From CAVXTT01 sp963764685 (GTDB lineage Bacteria > Bacteroidota > Ignavibacteria > Ignavibacteriales > Ignavibacteriaceae), in NCBI GenBank assembly GCA_963764685.1, contig CAVXTT010000027.1:43081-107080 (forward strand): 64,000 bases of DNA, in the 5' to 3' direction. Shown one piece after another: positions 28,220-38,451 of the stretch (position 1 is the stretch's first letter; the number at the start of each line of letters is the position of its first letter). The translations under genes were made by a program, and so were the position numbers. The notes beneath the pieces were generated by a model. The model was not told the DNA's origin. It was given only the letters and a program-made list of their open reading frames with translations, and did no database searches.

Positions 28220-31153
28220 TTACTTCATTAGGATCATTTTTTTCATTTCGTTAAACTTTTCACCGCTTACTGAAGTAGCTCTGAGTTCATAGAAATAAAC
28301 ACCGCTGCTTACCTTGGATCCTGAGTTATCATCCCCGGTCCAGTTTACAGAATGCCTTCCGGCTGTCATTTCACTGCTAACAAGGGTCTTAACTGTCTCC
28401 CCGAGTATATTATACACCGAAAGCGTTACATTAGACGTAAACGGCAGAGAATAGGTAATCATTGTACTGGGATTGAAAGGATTGGGATAATTCTGATCCA
28501 GGCTGTAAGTTGTTACCAGACCGGTTTCATTATCTTCAACTCCGGTAAATTTATCTCCAAAATAAGCCATTCCTGTAATATGTGTAAACTGTACCGGACC
28601 AACTGGCGTTCCGGCAGCTGTAACTGTATCTATCTTAATAAAGCTGCTTATCTGGGAAGCATTTCCTGTTGTTCCATAGAGTTCTCCTGCACCGTCAAAG
28701 ATAAGGGAGTTTGTCATTACATTCAGTCCGGTGTTGCCTATAAGGGTGGCGGTGCCTGTCTCAACATCTATTTTATATATTTTATCCTTTGGTGAACCGA
28801 CAGCAAGATAGAATGATGCCCAAACTTCCCCGGTTAAAGGATTAACAGCAGCGGAAGCTATCTGGATTCCGGCATTGCTCTTTAGTGTTGCAGTGCCTGT
28901 ACTTTTATCTATTTCATATATCTTACCTGATTTCATTATACCATACAGTTTGCCAGTAAGATCAAATACAATTGCATTCATATCGGGCAGGGCAAGTGTA
29001 CCTCCTTCTTTAAGGATATGGAGGCGGTAGGCATCACCTTTCTCTGCATTTACTCTGGCCAGCTCGGTACCAGTCGCAGAAGTATTTATTCCATATAATA
29101 CTTTACTTATGGGATCAACAGCAATACTCTTCAGATCGGGATATAAAGAAGGGCCTAAAAGTGTACCATTTCCAGTAAACGGATTAATGGTAAGAAGATT
29201 ACCATCATTATTAGCACCGCTTGAAGCATAGAGAAGATTCATAACCGCCGGGTTAATTTCATAACCTTTCCCCTTAAGCAGCACTCCGTCAAAATCAGTA
29301 TTGTTGCTTGTAACTGTAAAAACCTCTTCAGCAAAACCTGTATCAACAGGGGCGAAGCGGAAATCAATGTTTACAGAATCAAGATAACTGGTTAACGTAA
29401 TTGGAAAGGTCAGGGTATTCATTCTTTGAAAAGGACCGACAGTTTGAGGTATGTCTGTAATGATCAGATCAGATTCGCCATAGTTCTTCAAGGTAACTGT
29501 TACGGTCTCGCTAAGATTATTGATCTCAATATTTCCAAAATTAACTTCGGGGGTTTTAGTGAATACATATGTTCCCGGGAAAGGAACGAGTCTTATATTG
29601 CCGACCCAGGTTGCCCATTTATTTGTAAAGCTGGCATACTCCGACAGCATCCAGAAATTATTTTGATCCACGGGATCTCTGTACATTCCGGAATAATCAC
29701 CCCATCTGTTTCTGTCTCCGCCAAATGTTACCACATAATTACCGCCGCCGGGTTTAAGGAGGTAACTTGGATTAAATCCCGGAGGGTCATTAGCCAGCCT
29801 GCTTGTATAAAAAGCTCCGGCATACTCGGTATCTCCGGAACGGCTGAAATTAACAGCAGCATTTCCATCCTTATCAATATCAAGTGCAGGGAAGAGATAG
29901 AAGAAACCAACTGTGCCGTATGAGAATTGATCGACAATGGTTGAATGGACAGGATCAATTTTCATATATTTTATTGCAGAGTAACCAGCGTTCTGCGAAC
30001 TGCGAACTGCGTGTACCACATACAGGTTATTATTAAATAGTCTTGGAGCCATCATTAAATTAGCGCCGTTGGAAGAGATGGCCGGATTGCCTCCGCCAAG
30101 CTGATTAGCATTTGGAGGAGGAGAATAATAAGGCACAGTCATACTTACTCCTGAAAGTACAGGATTTGTTACAGGATCAGTGATCTTAAAGATATTAACT
30201 GCATTACCGCCATTTCTTTCTGTATGCAGGAAATATGCATCGGTTGTAGGGCCATAGGTTATGCAGGGACGAATACCATCGGGTTTCCCGGTAGTGGTAG
30301 GATAGCTGATATTCCAGATATCTTTCCAGGAAAGGGCATTGCCTGCACTTGCATATAACTCTGCTTTGGAAATGATTCTTATCTTATTGTAGTATAATGC
30401 CGGAGAAGGAAAGTTGTAGTTAAACTGGCGTGACAGGATATAATAAGCTTGCGAGTCAAAACCTACACCTGGGTAATCTCCCCAGGTACCTGAGTTTGTA
30501 TTTCCATTGGTATGTGCAGGTAAAGCCCACATATACCAGGTACCAAGAGGATTATCGTCATCAGAAACTGATATTACAAAATAGCCATTCTGTCCAGATT
30601 CACTGTAATGGTCCCACAGCATAAACCATCTGCCTGCATAATGATCATAAATGATCTGGGGGTCGAAGGAATCAACACTCGGAAGAGCAGGAGAATTCCA
30701 GGAATTAGCAGTAATGTCCTTAAGGAGGTTTCCTTCCTTATCATATATTCTGAATGTGGTATTTACAGTAGTCATAATATGATTCGGACCCACGGCTATG
30801 TGCGGATCCGGGGGTATCGAATTACCCATTGGATTACCGCCAAAATCTTTTAACAATACCGTCATGGAAGTATCTAATTGAAGCATTTCCCTGTTCCGAT
30901 CCTCCACAAATAATAAAGCATTTTCAGGAGGTGTTGGAACATTGAGATAATATGGTTCGGTCGGGTTGACAACCTTATTTCTGATTATTTTGTCAGCCGG
31001 TTCAATGAGTGTAACTGCACTCGTAAATGCATCTGTTGTCCGTACGATACCACTGTCTAGGTTACCAATTGCGGGTCCAGAGTAGGTAACCTGGGCATTG
31101 GTACTCATCCAGGCAATAATAATGATTATGAAAGTGTATAAAAATTTCATCAC
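28220..31153 (-). CDS. T9SS-exported protein with ASH-type and propeller-like domains
   Basis: 977 residues. Signal peptide (about 1-20, WMSTNAQ). The N-terminal 540 residues form a propeller-like region (SFDPQIIYDHYAGRWFML, GTWGDYPGVGFD) common in exported Bacteroidota proteins. About 550-660 is a choice-of-anchor D/ASH-like immunoglobulin domain (VNFGNIEINNLSETVTVTLK). About 665-865 holds YVTN-like repeats (AVDPISKVLYGIN, AVNPLTGEVWASF). The last 90 residues are a type A T9SS sorting domain (LDQNYPNPFNPSTMITYSLP, then GVYFYELRA and MKKMILMK). It should be secreted or surface-anchored after CTD cleavage. Ligand unknown. It has its own terminator and no close operon partner. Confidence 0.92.
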   Translation of the reverse strand: MMKFLYTFIIIIIAWMSTNAQVTYSGPAIGNLDSGIVRTTDAFTSAVTLIEPADKIIRNKVVNPTEPYYLNVPTPPENALLFVEDRNREMLQLDTSMTVLLKDFGGNPMGNSIPPDPHIAVGPNHIMTTVNTTFRIYDKEGNLLKDITANSWNSPALPSVDSFDPQIIYDHYAGRWFMLWDHYSESGQNGYFVISVSDDDNPLGTWYMWALPAHTNGNTNSGTWGDYPGVGFDSQAYYILSRQFNYNFPSPALYYNKIRIISKAELYASAGNALSWKDIWNISYPTTTGKPDGIRPCITYGPTTDAYFLHTERNGGNAVNIFKITDPVTNPVLSGVSMTVPYYSPPPNANQLGGGNPAISSNGANLMMAPRLFNNNLYVVHAVRSSQNAGYSAIKYMKIDPVHSTIVDQFSYGTVGFFYLFPALDIDKDGNAAVNFSRSGDTEYAGAFYTSRLANDPPGFNPSYLLKPGGGNYVVTFGGDRNRWGDYSGMYRDPVDQNNFWMLSEYASFTNKWATWVGNIRLVPFPGTYVFTKTPEVNFGNIEINNLSETVTVTLKNYGESDLIITDIPQTVGPFQRMNTLTFPITLTSYLDSVNIDFRFAPVDTGFAEEVFTVTSNNTDFDGVLLKGKGYEINPAVMNLLYASSGANNDGNLLTINPFTGNGTLLGPSLYPDLKSIAVDPISKVLYGINTSATGTELARVNAEKGDAYRLHILKEGGTLALPDMNAIVFDLTGKLYGIMKSGKIYEIDKSTGTATLKSNAGIQIASAAVNPLTGEVWASFYLAVGSPKDKIYKIDVETGTATLIGNTGLNVMTNSLIFDGAGELYGTTGNASQISSFIKIDTVTAAGTPVGPVQFTHITGMAYFGDKFTGVEDNETGLVTTYSLDQNYPNPFNPSTMITYSLPFTSNVTLSVYNILGETVKTLVSSEMTAGRHSVNWTGDDNSGSKVSSGVYFYELRATSVSGEKFNEMKKMILMK

Positions 31154-31283
31154 GTCTTTCCTGTAAGTAAAATGAACATAAAAATCTTTTATAAACTTAG
31201 TTATTCGGAGAGAAGTATCAAAGTAAAAAATAAAGTGTATAAGAACCCGAAAAGTAAAAAATCGTCACTATTAGACCGAAATG

Positions 31284-31907
31284 TTAAAAATCAATGGTTA
31301 ATGACAGGACTGTAAAGGGATTATCGAGTCCAAGATTAAAAACATATGCATTTATTTCCCAATTATTATAACCTGAACCTATAAGCAGTCCTCGTTGTAT
31401 CTCAACATCGGATTTATATGCCCTGGTACGCTGACCTGCAATCCCCAACCATATAAATTCTGCGGGAGAATAAGTTAATTCATTCCAGCTGTAAAAAAAA
31501 TTAGAAGCCCCGTCATCAAAATTAAACAAGTATTCCGACTCAGAATAAAGTTCAAAATCACTGTAGATAAGATCTAGCTCAAGCCCCGGTGCAGCACCAT
31601 TGGTTTGTCCGGCTACTATTGCCGCCATAGGGGTTGCAGTAAATTCCAGTTCATCACCTGTCTCGAAAATATACCCTGCCCAGGCTGAGATAGTATTCCT
31701 GTCTTCATAGTTGTACCTGAATTCAAGATGCAGCTTATCCGTTTCAGCCTTAACAATAGGGAGAATAAAGAAATCATCAGGTACGAAATATGAATAAATA
31801 CCGGTATTAAAATTCCAGCTGGATTTCAAGGAATCAGAAGATCCCTGTGCCAGGGAAGGAACAGAAATACTGATTGTAAAAAGTATTACCCAGGTAGTTT
31901 TTTTCAT
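31284..31907 (-). CDS. hypothetical outer-membrane beta-barrel-like protein in a cation-transport operon
   Basis: 207 residues: signal peptide (MKKTTWVILFTISISVPSLAQ), then alternating amphipathic strands with aromatic girdles (LHLEFRYNYEDRNTISAWAGYIF, NNWEINAYVFNL) ending in a terminal Phe (LSLTIDF), the signature of barrels inserted by BamA. No named family is recognised. Its ATG overlaps the TGA of the VIT1-like gene (4 bp), so it is translationally coupled to two inner-membrane cation transporters and may be an outer-membrane partner for the same ions. That role is inference. Confidence 0.75.
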   Translation of the reverse strand: MKKTTWVILFTISISVPSLAQGSSDSLKSSWNFNTGIYSYFVPDDFFILPIVKAETDKLHLEFRYNYEDRNTISAWAGYIFETGDELEFTATPMAAIVAGQTNGAAPGLELDLIYSDFELYSESEYLFNFDDGASNFFYSWNELTYSPAEFIWLGIAGQRTRAYKSDVEIQRGLLIGSGYNNWEINAYVFNLGLDNPFTVLSLTIDF

Positions 31908-32578
31908 CCGCCCAGGGCCATTGTGATTGCCACAAGGATAATACCGATCACCATTAATAAAACTCCTGTCCTTAATGGATGGAAACCAGAATGCCTACCG
32001 ACCTGGATACCTCCTCCAAAGAGTATTAACAATGCTATGCCGTTAGAACTTCTCAGGGCAAAAGCTGTATCATTAAAGAAAATAAAAGGGAGAGAGACCG
32101 GAAGCGTACAGGTAAAGACAAGAATAAAAATTAAAACTGCTGCCCGGAATTCAGCTGCAGTAAGCAGCTTGCTTTTAGGCAGATCACTAAATTTAATAAA
32201 GCGGTCTCTCAGATTGTCAATCTCTTCAGTTTTTAGAATTGAAGCAAGGAACGGGGGTAATTCATCTTTAATAAGCTCCCTGGCAGCAGCTTTATCTTCA
32301 ATCTTTTTTAGACGTTTTAATATCTCCAGCCCGTGTCCCCTTTCAAGTATTCTGCTCATCAGAAACATTACTGCATCTACTATCCCCCATGCAAGGTTGC
32401 ATCCTAAGGCTGCCCAAAGAAGCTCCTTTACTTCCGCGCGACCGTCAGTGGCTACACTGATTGAACCGGTAAATGTAAGAACCATTATTAAACCGAAGAG
32501 TACTTCCGATATTCTGTCAATCGGATCAAGAACATTCCGGTTCTTTTCTTTTATCCTTTTCCAAAAACTATCCTGCAT
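31904..32578 (-). CDS. VIT1/CCC1-family membrane transporter
   Basis: 224 residues. The start resembles VIT1/CCC1 vacuolar iron/manganese transporters (DRISEVLFGLIMVLTFTGSISVA), and the protein has about five helices: near 25-45, 50-70, 145-165, 175-195 and 200-222. A charged cytoplasmic stretch (about 75-140, ERGHGLEILKRLKK, KDELPPFLAS) corresponds to the metal-binding loop. Family members move Fe2+ or Mn2+ out of the cytoplasm. It lies between a calcium/proton exchanger (3-bp gap) and an outer-membrane protein (4-bp overlap). Confidence 0.8.
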   Translation of the reverse strand: MQDSFWKRIKEKNRNVLDPIDRISEVLFGLIMVLTFTGSISVATDGRAEVKELLWAALGCNLAWGIVDAVMFLMSRILERGHGLEILKRLKKIEDKAAARELIKDELPPFLASILKTEEIDNLRDRFIKFSDLPKSKLLTAAEFRAAVLIFILVFTCTLPVSLPFIFFNDTAFALRSSNGIALLILFGGGIQVGRHSGFHPLRTGVLLMVIGIILVAITMALGG

Positions 32579-32581
32579 ATT

Positions 32582-33664
32582 CTAAAGCTCGGGCACAAAG
32601 AAAAACATAAGGGCAATAATGAGATAAACCGCAATTAACTGGATGCCTTTATACCAGTTTGACCTGCCGTCTCCTGATACCAGGGAACCTATTATAACCG
32701 CAAAGAATAATGCACCCATCTGAATACGGGAAAATGAAAGATGAAGCCGTTCCGGACCAACAAACATACTAAGCAAAACAAGCATAGGAGCCACAAAAAG
32801 AGTAATTTGGATGCAACTGCCGAGCAATATTCCTACACTCAGATCCATCTTATCTTTCTTAGCCATTGCAATAGCGGAGAAACTCTCGGCAGCGCCACCT
32901 ACTATGGCAAGAAATACAATCCCTATAAATGTAGCCGACATTCCAAGTGATTCACCTGTTCCCTCTGCCGCGCCGACGAGTATTTCACTCATAAACGCCG
33001 CTCCAACAGATGCAATTACAAGAAATAGAATAGAACGACCCTTAGACCAGCGGTCTTCGTGCTCTTCGGCTGCTTCATCTTTATTGCTTTTAAAGAACTC
33101 GGGATGCGTCTTTATCATAAAGAATAGATATAGGGCATAACCCAATAAAAGTACAACTGCCAGGCCGGTATTAAGCATATCCTGTTGTCTCAAAACATCC
33201 TGGGAGCCAAAGAGAGTGTTAAAGGAGCTGGGCACTGCCATACTGATTACAGCAACGAACATCATAGAAGCATAAACCCGTGCACTTACAGAATTATATT
33301 CCTGTATATGAAACTTCGTTCCCCCGATGAAAAATGATAAGCCCAACGCTAGAAGCAGGTTAGCCAGAATTGCACCGACAAGGGAAGCCAAAACCATTGT
33401 ATAAAGGCCTGCCTTTAGAGCAACTATAGCAATAATTAGCTCAGGAAAATTCCCGAAGGTCGCATTCAGGAGTCCGCCTATTGCGTCTCCCGTATAAGTT
33501 GCAAGCTGCTCCGTTGAGTGGACAATAAGCTTGGCAATAGGAATAATGGACATAGCAGCCGAAAAGAAAATCAGGGGTGCCGAGGCGTGGGACCGTTCAA
33601 GAATTATTGAAACAGGAATAAATATAAGCAGCCAGTTAGGGCCGGTCTTAAAGAATTTTTTCAT
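32582..33664 (-). CDS. cax: calcium/proton exchanger (CaCA superfamily, CAX type)
   Basis: 360 residues with about eleven transmembrane helices in two inverted halves. Each half carries an alpha-repeat: GGLLNATFGNFPELIIAIVA (about 64-83) and IVGGAAESFSAIAMAKKDK, both supplying the conserved Glu that binds Ca2+. A cytoplasmic acidic loop (NKDEAAEEHEDRWSKG) splits them. It exports Ca2+ (or other divalent cations) against protons at the inner membrane. It is first of three genes (cax, VIT1-like, outer-membrane protein). Its promoter must lie in the short stretch 33665-33705, after the terminator of the gene upstream. Confidence 0.93.
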   Translation of the reverse strand: MKKFFKTGPNWLLIFIPVSIILERSHASAPLIFFSAAMSIIPIAKLIVHSTEQLATYTGDAIGGLLNATFGNFPELIIAIVALKAGLYTMVLASLVGAILANLLLALGLSFFIGGTKFHIQEYNSVSARVYASMMFVAVISMAVPSSFNTLFGSQDVLRQQDMLNTGLAVVLLLGYALYLFFMIKTHPEFFKSNKDEAAEEHEDRWSKGRSILFLVIASVGAAFMSEILVGAAEGTGESLGMSATFIGIVFLAIVGGAAESFSAIAMAKKDKMDLSVGILLGSCIQITLFVAPMLVLLSMFVGPERLHLSFSRIQMGALFFAVIIGSLVSGDGRSNWYKGIQLIAVYLIIALMFFFVPEL

Positions 33665-33705
33665 GGTGATGCCTTTTAATTATAATTATTTGCTTAACCC
33701 GAAAT

Positions 33706-33743
33706 AAAAAAAATCCCCGCTCTGCTCAGTGCAAAACGGGGAT
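33706..33743 (-). terminator. Rho-independent terminator of the RND operon
   Basis: On the minus strand ATCCCCG pairs with CGGGGAT across a 17-nt loop and is followed by eight T residues. It sits 12 bp after the stop of the outer-membrane factor gene. Confidence 0.9.
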
Positions 33744-33754
33744 CCTTAAACTAA

Positions 33755-35218
33755 TTATTTCTCTCCTGTATCAGATTGTTCATCCTGCTCTACCGGGTTT
33801 ACAGGCTGATATGATTCCATTGCCGCCTTATCAAGCCATCCGCCGGCAAGTGAACTGAATATCCTCACAACACTTTTTAGCATTGTAGCTCTTGATTGAG
33901 CATAGTCAAGTTCTGAAGCAAATAGATTTCTTTCAGCATCAAGAACTTCAAGATAGCTTGTTGCACCTTCCTCATATTTCATCTGGGAAAGATCTCTATA
34001 GGTTGTAAGGGCATCTTTTCTTTTCCCGTCTGAGAAATATTTTTCTTCAGTTTTTACTCTTTCAATCAAGGCATCCTGTGCATCACTGAAAGCATTCTGA
34101 ACACTTTTAATGTAATTAAAGAATACCTGTCTCTGAATAGCTTCAGCTGCATCTACCTGTCCGGAAATTTCTCCTGCACGGAATAGAGGCGCAAGAATTC
34201 CACCTCCGGCATTCCAGACAAATGAACTTGATTCAAAGAGTTTCTCAATATCATTGTTCGAAAATCCCAGCAATCCAGTTAATGAGACAGATGGATAGTA
34301 TAGAGATTTAACCACCCCGATCTGTGCATTTGCTGAAACTAATTGCTGTTCTGCTGCAAGTACATCCGGTCTTCTTTCAAGCAGATTCGAAGGAATAGCT
34401 GCAGGAATTTCCGGAAGTGTTAATTCTTCAAGGAGACGCCCGCGGGGAATTGGTCCGGGGTTTCTTCCAAGAAGAACACTTATTGCATTTTCCAGTTGAA
34501 CAATAGATTGTTCAAGAAATGGTATCTGAGATTTTGCAAACCAGTATTCCGATTCAAGCTGACTGATTTCAAGCTGGGAAATATCTCCCTTATCCCATCT
34601 TTGATGGAAAAGATCAAGAGATTTGCCCCGTGACTCAACTGTCCTGCGGGCTATTTCAAGTTGACTATCCAGAGATAATAGATCGAAATACGATATTGCA
34701 ATCTGTGATGTAATTGTAAGTATAACACCACTCCTGGTCTCATCAGCAGCAAGCAGATTAGCAAGTGCAGCTTCGTTTGCACGTCTTATCTTTCCCCAGA
34801 TATCTATTTCCCAGAAGGCAGACAAATTGACACTAAATCGATTATCACGGAATTTTTTTCCGAATGCATTTGATTCTCCAACCTGTCCCGATGCACCGGC
34901 ATCAAATTTAGGATAGTAATCGGATTCTGTAACACCATATAGCCCCATAAATTCATCAACACGTGCAGCAGCAATCTTTATATCATTATTTTCCCGGATT
35001 GCAGTGTTTATGAGATCAGTTAATACTGGGTCTCCGAATAATTCCCACCAGGTTGTATCTGCAAGAGCATATGCGAGACTGTCTTTTATCGTATAATCCT
35101 GATAGAATGTAGTGCTATCGGGAGGTTCAACAGGCGGTCTTACATAATCCGGTCCTACAGAACATCCGGCAGCAAAAATTAATAACAGCAGAGATATATA
35201 TAGTTTTAACATCTTCAT
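33755..35218 (-). CDS. RND efflux outer-membrane factor (NodT/OprM lipoprotein family)
   Basis: 487 residues. Lipoprotein signal with lipobox FAAGC (Cys at 19), then VGPDYVRPPVEPP, the typical OprM/NodT start, and two OEP repeats (about 60-260 and 265-465: NTAIRENNDIKIAAARVDEF and RRPDVLAAEQQLVSANAQIGV). It forms the outer-membrane duct of the tripartite pump. Start ATG 35218 overlaps the RND gene's stop by 4 bp. A Pro/Glu-rich short tail follows the OEP domain. This gene is intact although the two upstream partner genes are riddled with frameshifts. Confidence 0.94.
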   Translation of the reverse strand: MKMLKLYISLLLLIFAAGCSVGPDYVRPPVEPPDSTTFYQDYTIKDSLAYALADTTWWELFGDPVLTDLINTAIRENNDIKIAAARVDEFMGLYGVTESDYYPKFDAGASGQVGESNAFGKKFRDNRFSVNLSAFWEIDIWGKIRRANEAALANLLAADETRSGVILTITSQIAISYFDLLSLDSQLEIARRTVESRGKSLDLFHQRWDKGDISQLEISQLESEYWFAKSQIPFLEQSIVQLENAISVLLGRNPGPIPRGRLLEELTLPEIPAAIPSNLLERRPDVLAAEQQLVSANAQIGVVKSLYYPSVSLTGLLGFSNNDIEKLFESSSFVWNAGGGILAPLFRAGEISGQVDAAEAIQRQVFFNYIKSVQNAFSDAQDALIERVKTEEKYFSDGKRKDALTTYRDLSQMKYEEGATSYLEVLDAERNLFASELDYAQSRATMLKSVVRIFSSLAGGWLDKAAMESYQPVNPVEQDEQSDTGEK

Positions 35219-38200
35219 GCTCCTTTCCCTTCCGGACCCGGATGCGCGGCAATAGCCGGAGAAGGTACTTTGATTTTTTTACCACGAACAAAATATTTTT
35301 CAACCATTACAAACAGAGACGGAATTACATAGATTGCAAGCGAAGTTGCTATTAAAAGACCCGAGAATACTGCTAGTCCCATTACTTTTCTTGCCTCGGC
35401 ACCTGCACCCGCCGCTCTTACAAGAGGAAGCACACCAAGAATGAATGCAAATGATGTCATTAGTATAGGACGCAGACGAAGTTTAGCAGCATCAAGGGCA
35501 GCAGCAGCTACCTCCATCCCTTCTTCTTTTTTCATCTTTGCAAATTCAACTATAAGAATTGCATTTTTAGCTGCAAGTCCTATCAAGGTAACAAATCCGA
35601 TTTGAGCAAATACATTATTCACATAACTGTCACTAAAAAATCTTGCTATCCACAGACCAGCCATTGCACCAAACACTGCAAATGGAATTCCGAGCAGAAC
35701 ACTCATCGGAAGCGACCAGCTTTCATATTGTGCAGCCAGGATAAGAAAAACAAAAAGCAGAGCGAAAATAAAAACAGTAGCGCCTGTTCCTGCAGCTTTC
35801 AACTTCCTGGTAAGACATATTAGCCCAGTCATATCCCCAACCCTGCGGCAGTATCTTGTGCGGCAACTTCCTGCAAGAGCAGTAATCGCCTGCGTTGAAG
35901 TATAACCCGGTGCAGGAATGCCGGTAAGCTCAGCAGAACGGAAAAGGTTAAATCTGTTTGTAAACTCAGGTCCATTTGTAGGCTCAATTTTAACAATAGT
36001 ATTTAGAGGTACCATACCTCCCTGGTTATTCCTGACAAAATATTGACCAAGATCCCAGGTTTCGTTCCGGTAATCACCTTCAGCAGAAAGGTAGACTTTA
36101 TAAACTCTTCCGAACCTGTTAAAATCGTTTATATAATTTGCACCAAGAAGTGATCCCAGGGTTGTATTAACATCGGCAATGGTAACTCCCTGCTTCAGAA
36201 CTTTATCCCGGTCAACACTTGCAAATACCTGCGGTACATTCGTTCTGTAGAATGTTGCTATTCTTCCTATTTCAGGTCTTTTTTTTGCTTCGGTAATAAA
36301 CCTTTGAACCTGGTTACCAAGTTCCTGAGGAGTATTTCCGCTTTTATCCTGCAGCATAAAAGTAAATCCTGCACCTGTTCCTAATCCCTGAATAGCAGGC
36401 GGACCGAATACATATACAATTGCTTCAGGTATTTCTGCAGCAAATCTTTTATTTAAGAGCTTCTATTGTTTCAAATGATCTTTCTTCAGTTTCGGTTCTT
36501 TCTCCCCATTCTTTCATTGAGATAAAGAATCCGGCAACATTTGAACTTACCACATTTGAAATTATACTCTAGCCGGCAATCGTTGTATAATTATCTATAC
36601 CTTTTGTTTCCGCAAGAATCTTCTCAATTTTCTTGCAGACCACGTCTGTTCTCTGAAGTGAACTGGCATCAGGCAGCTGAACATTTATCAGGAAATACCC
36701 GTTATCTTCTTCAGGTACGAAACCCGCCCGGCACCTCCTGAATAAAAGAATAGTGAGTACTAATAATGATTCCTATAAAAATTATACTCCTGGAAACTTT
36801 TCTTACAAGAATTCCGGTAAATGAAAGATAGCTCACCGGTAAATTTGTCGAATACTTTATTGAACCATTTATAAAATTTATCAAGGAAAGATTTTTTCCC
36901 CTTTAGGTTTTAAGTAATTTGCAGCCAGTGCAGGACTAAGTGTCAATGCATTAAATGCAGAGAATAATACCGAGATGGCAATGGTTATTGCAAACTGCTG
37001 ATATAACCTTCCTGTAATACCTCCCATAAATGCTACAGGTACAAACACTGCAGCAAGAATAAGTGCAATAGCTACTACCGGTCCGGATACTTCTTTCATT
37101 GCCTGAACTAGTGGCTTCTTTAGGAGTCATTCCGTGTTCAATATGATGCATTACTGCTTCAACAACTACTATTGCATCATCAACAACAATTCCGATTGCA
37201 AGCACCATTCCCAGCAGGGATAAGTGTATTTATTGAAAAGCCCAGCATAGGGAATACAATGAATGTTGAAATCAGTGAAACAGGAACAGTCAGAAGAGGA
37301 ATTAATGTTGCACGCCAGTTCTGAAGGAAAATAAATACAACAAGAATTACAAGAAGAACTGCTTCAAAAAGAGTATGAACAATTTCAGTTATTCCTTCTT
37401 CTATCGGAAGGGTCGTATCAAGAGATATTTCGTATTTCATTCCCGGAGGAAAATTCCTGGATAACTCATGAACTGTTTCTTTAATTTTTTCTGCAACCTC
37501 AATTGCATTTGAACCGGGCAATTGATAAACTGCAATAACCGCAGCAGGTTTACCGTTATTTCTTCCAATCTGATTATAAAGAAGAGTTCCGAGTTCAATC
37601 CTTGCAATATCTTTCAACTCTAACTGAGAGCCATCGGGATTTGTACGGATTATAATTTGACCGAATTCATTCTCATTAAGCAGTCTTCCCTGCGTTCTTA
37701 CTGTATAAGTGAAATCTGTTCCCTGCGGAGCAGGCGGGGCACCTATCTGTCCGGCAGGACTAATTACATTTTGATCCTGAACTGCTTTTACTAGATCGGG
37801 AACAGTAAGTCCAAGTTTTCCAAGAACATCAGGCTTTACCCATATTCGCATTGCATAATCGCTTCCGCCGAAAAAGTTTTACATCTCCTACCCCTTTTGT
37901 TCTGCTTAAACGGTCATTTATATTTATTGAAGCATAGTTGCTCAGAAAGTTATTATCAAACTGTCCTTCAGGAGATTTTAATGTAACAAGCATTAAAGGA
38001 AATACAAGCGATTTTTTTACAGTTACTCCATAGTTTTTAACCGAACCGGGAAGAAATGCATTTGCCTGGTTTACACGGTTCTGAGTGAGAACATTTGACA
38101 TATCAAGATCGGAACCAACATCGAAGGAAACCTGCAGTGTAAGTCGTTCCATCGTTTGCATTGATTGATTTCATATAGATCATATTCTCCACACCATTTA

Positions 38201-38405
38201 TCTGCTGCTCAAGAGGAGTTGCAACGGATTGTTCAACATCAAGTGCAGAAGCACCAATGTAAGTTGTGGTAACATTTATCATCGGAGGTACAATATCGGG
38301 GAATTGTGCAGATCGGAAGACCCCGCATAACTATAATTCCAACAAGCACCATCACGATGGATATTACCATCGCAACGATTGGTCGGTTTATAAAAAATTT
38401 GCCAT
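35215..38405 (-). pseudogene. RND multidrug efflux permease (AcrB/MexB type), multiple frameshifts
   Basis: An inner-membrane proton-driven drug pump of normal length once patched (about 1060 codons). The likely start is ATG 38405 (MANFFINRPIVAMVISIVMV), with GGAGGAG 9 bp upstream; the frame already slips in the following T run. Recognisable pieces in order: porter domain with LTVPDLVKAVQDQNVISPAG (near 37800), SFIV/LGFSINT helices, VVDDAIVVVEAVMHH (near 37170, the transmembrane proton-relay region), VFVPVAFMGGITGRLYQQFA (near 37020), the second porter half (36357 on) and the C-terminal helices with GFVTLIGLAAKNAILIVEFA. At least eight frame changes are needed. Near 35810-35880 two shifts cancel inside an open frame, giving a nonsense peptide. 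Confidence 0.85.
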
Positions 38406-38451
38406 CAGTTATTTCTCCTCCGGTTTTTATCCGTGTCATTCAAGTGATGTC

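Noticed and set aside
31923..32585. 220-codon frame antisense to the VIT1-like gene
   Set aside because: Exact shadow of a well-supported membrane gene; the composition (many Ile, Ser, Lys) is the complement artefact.
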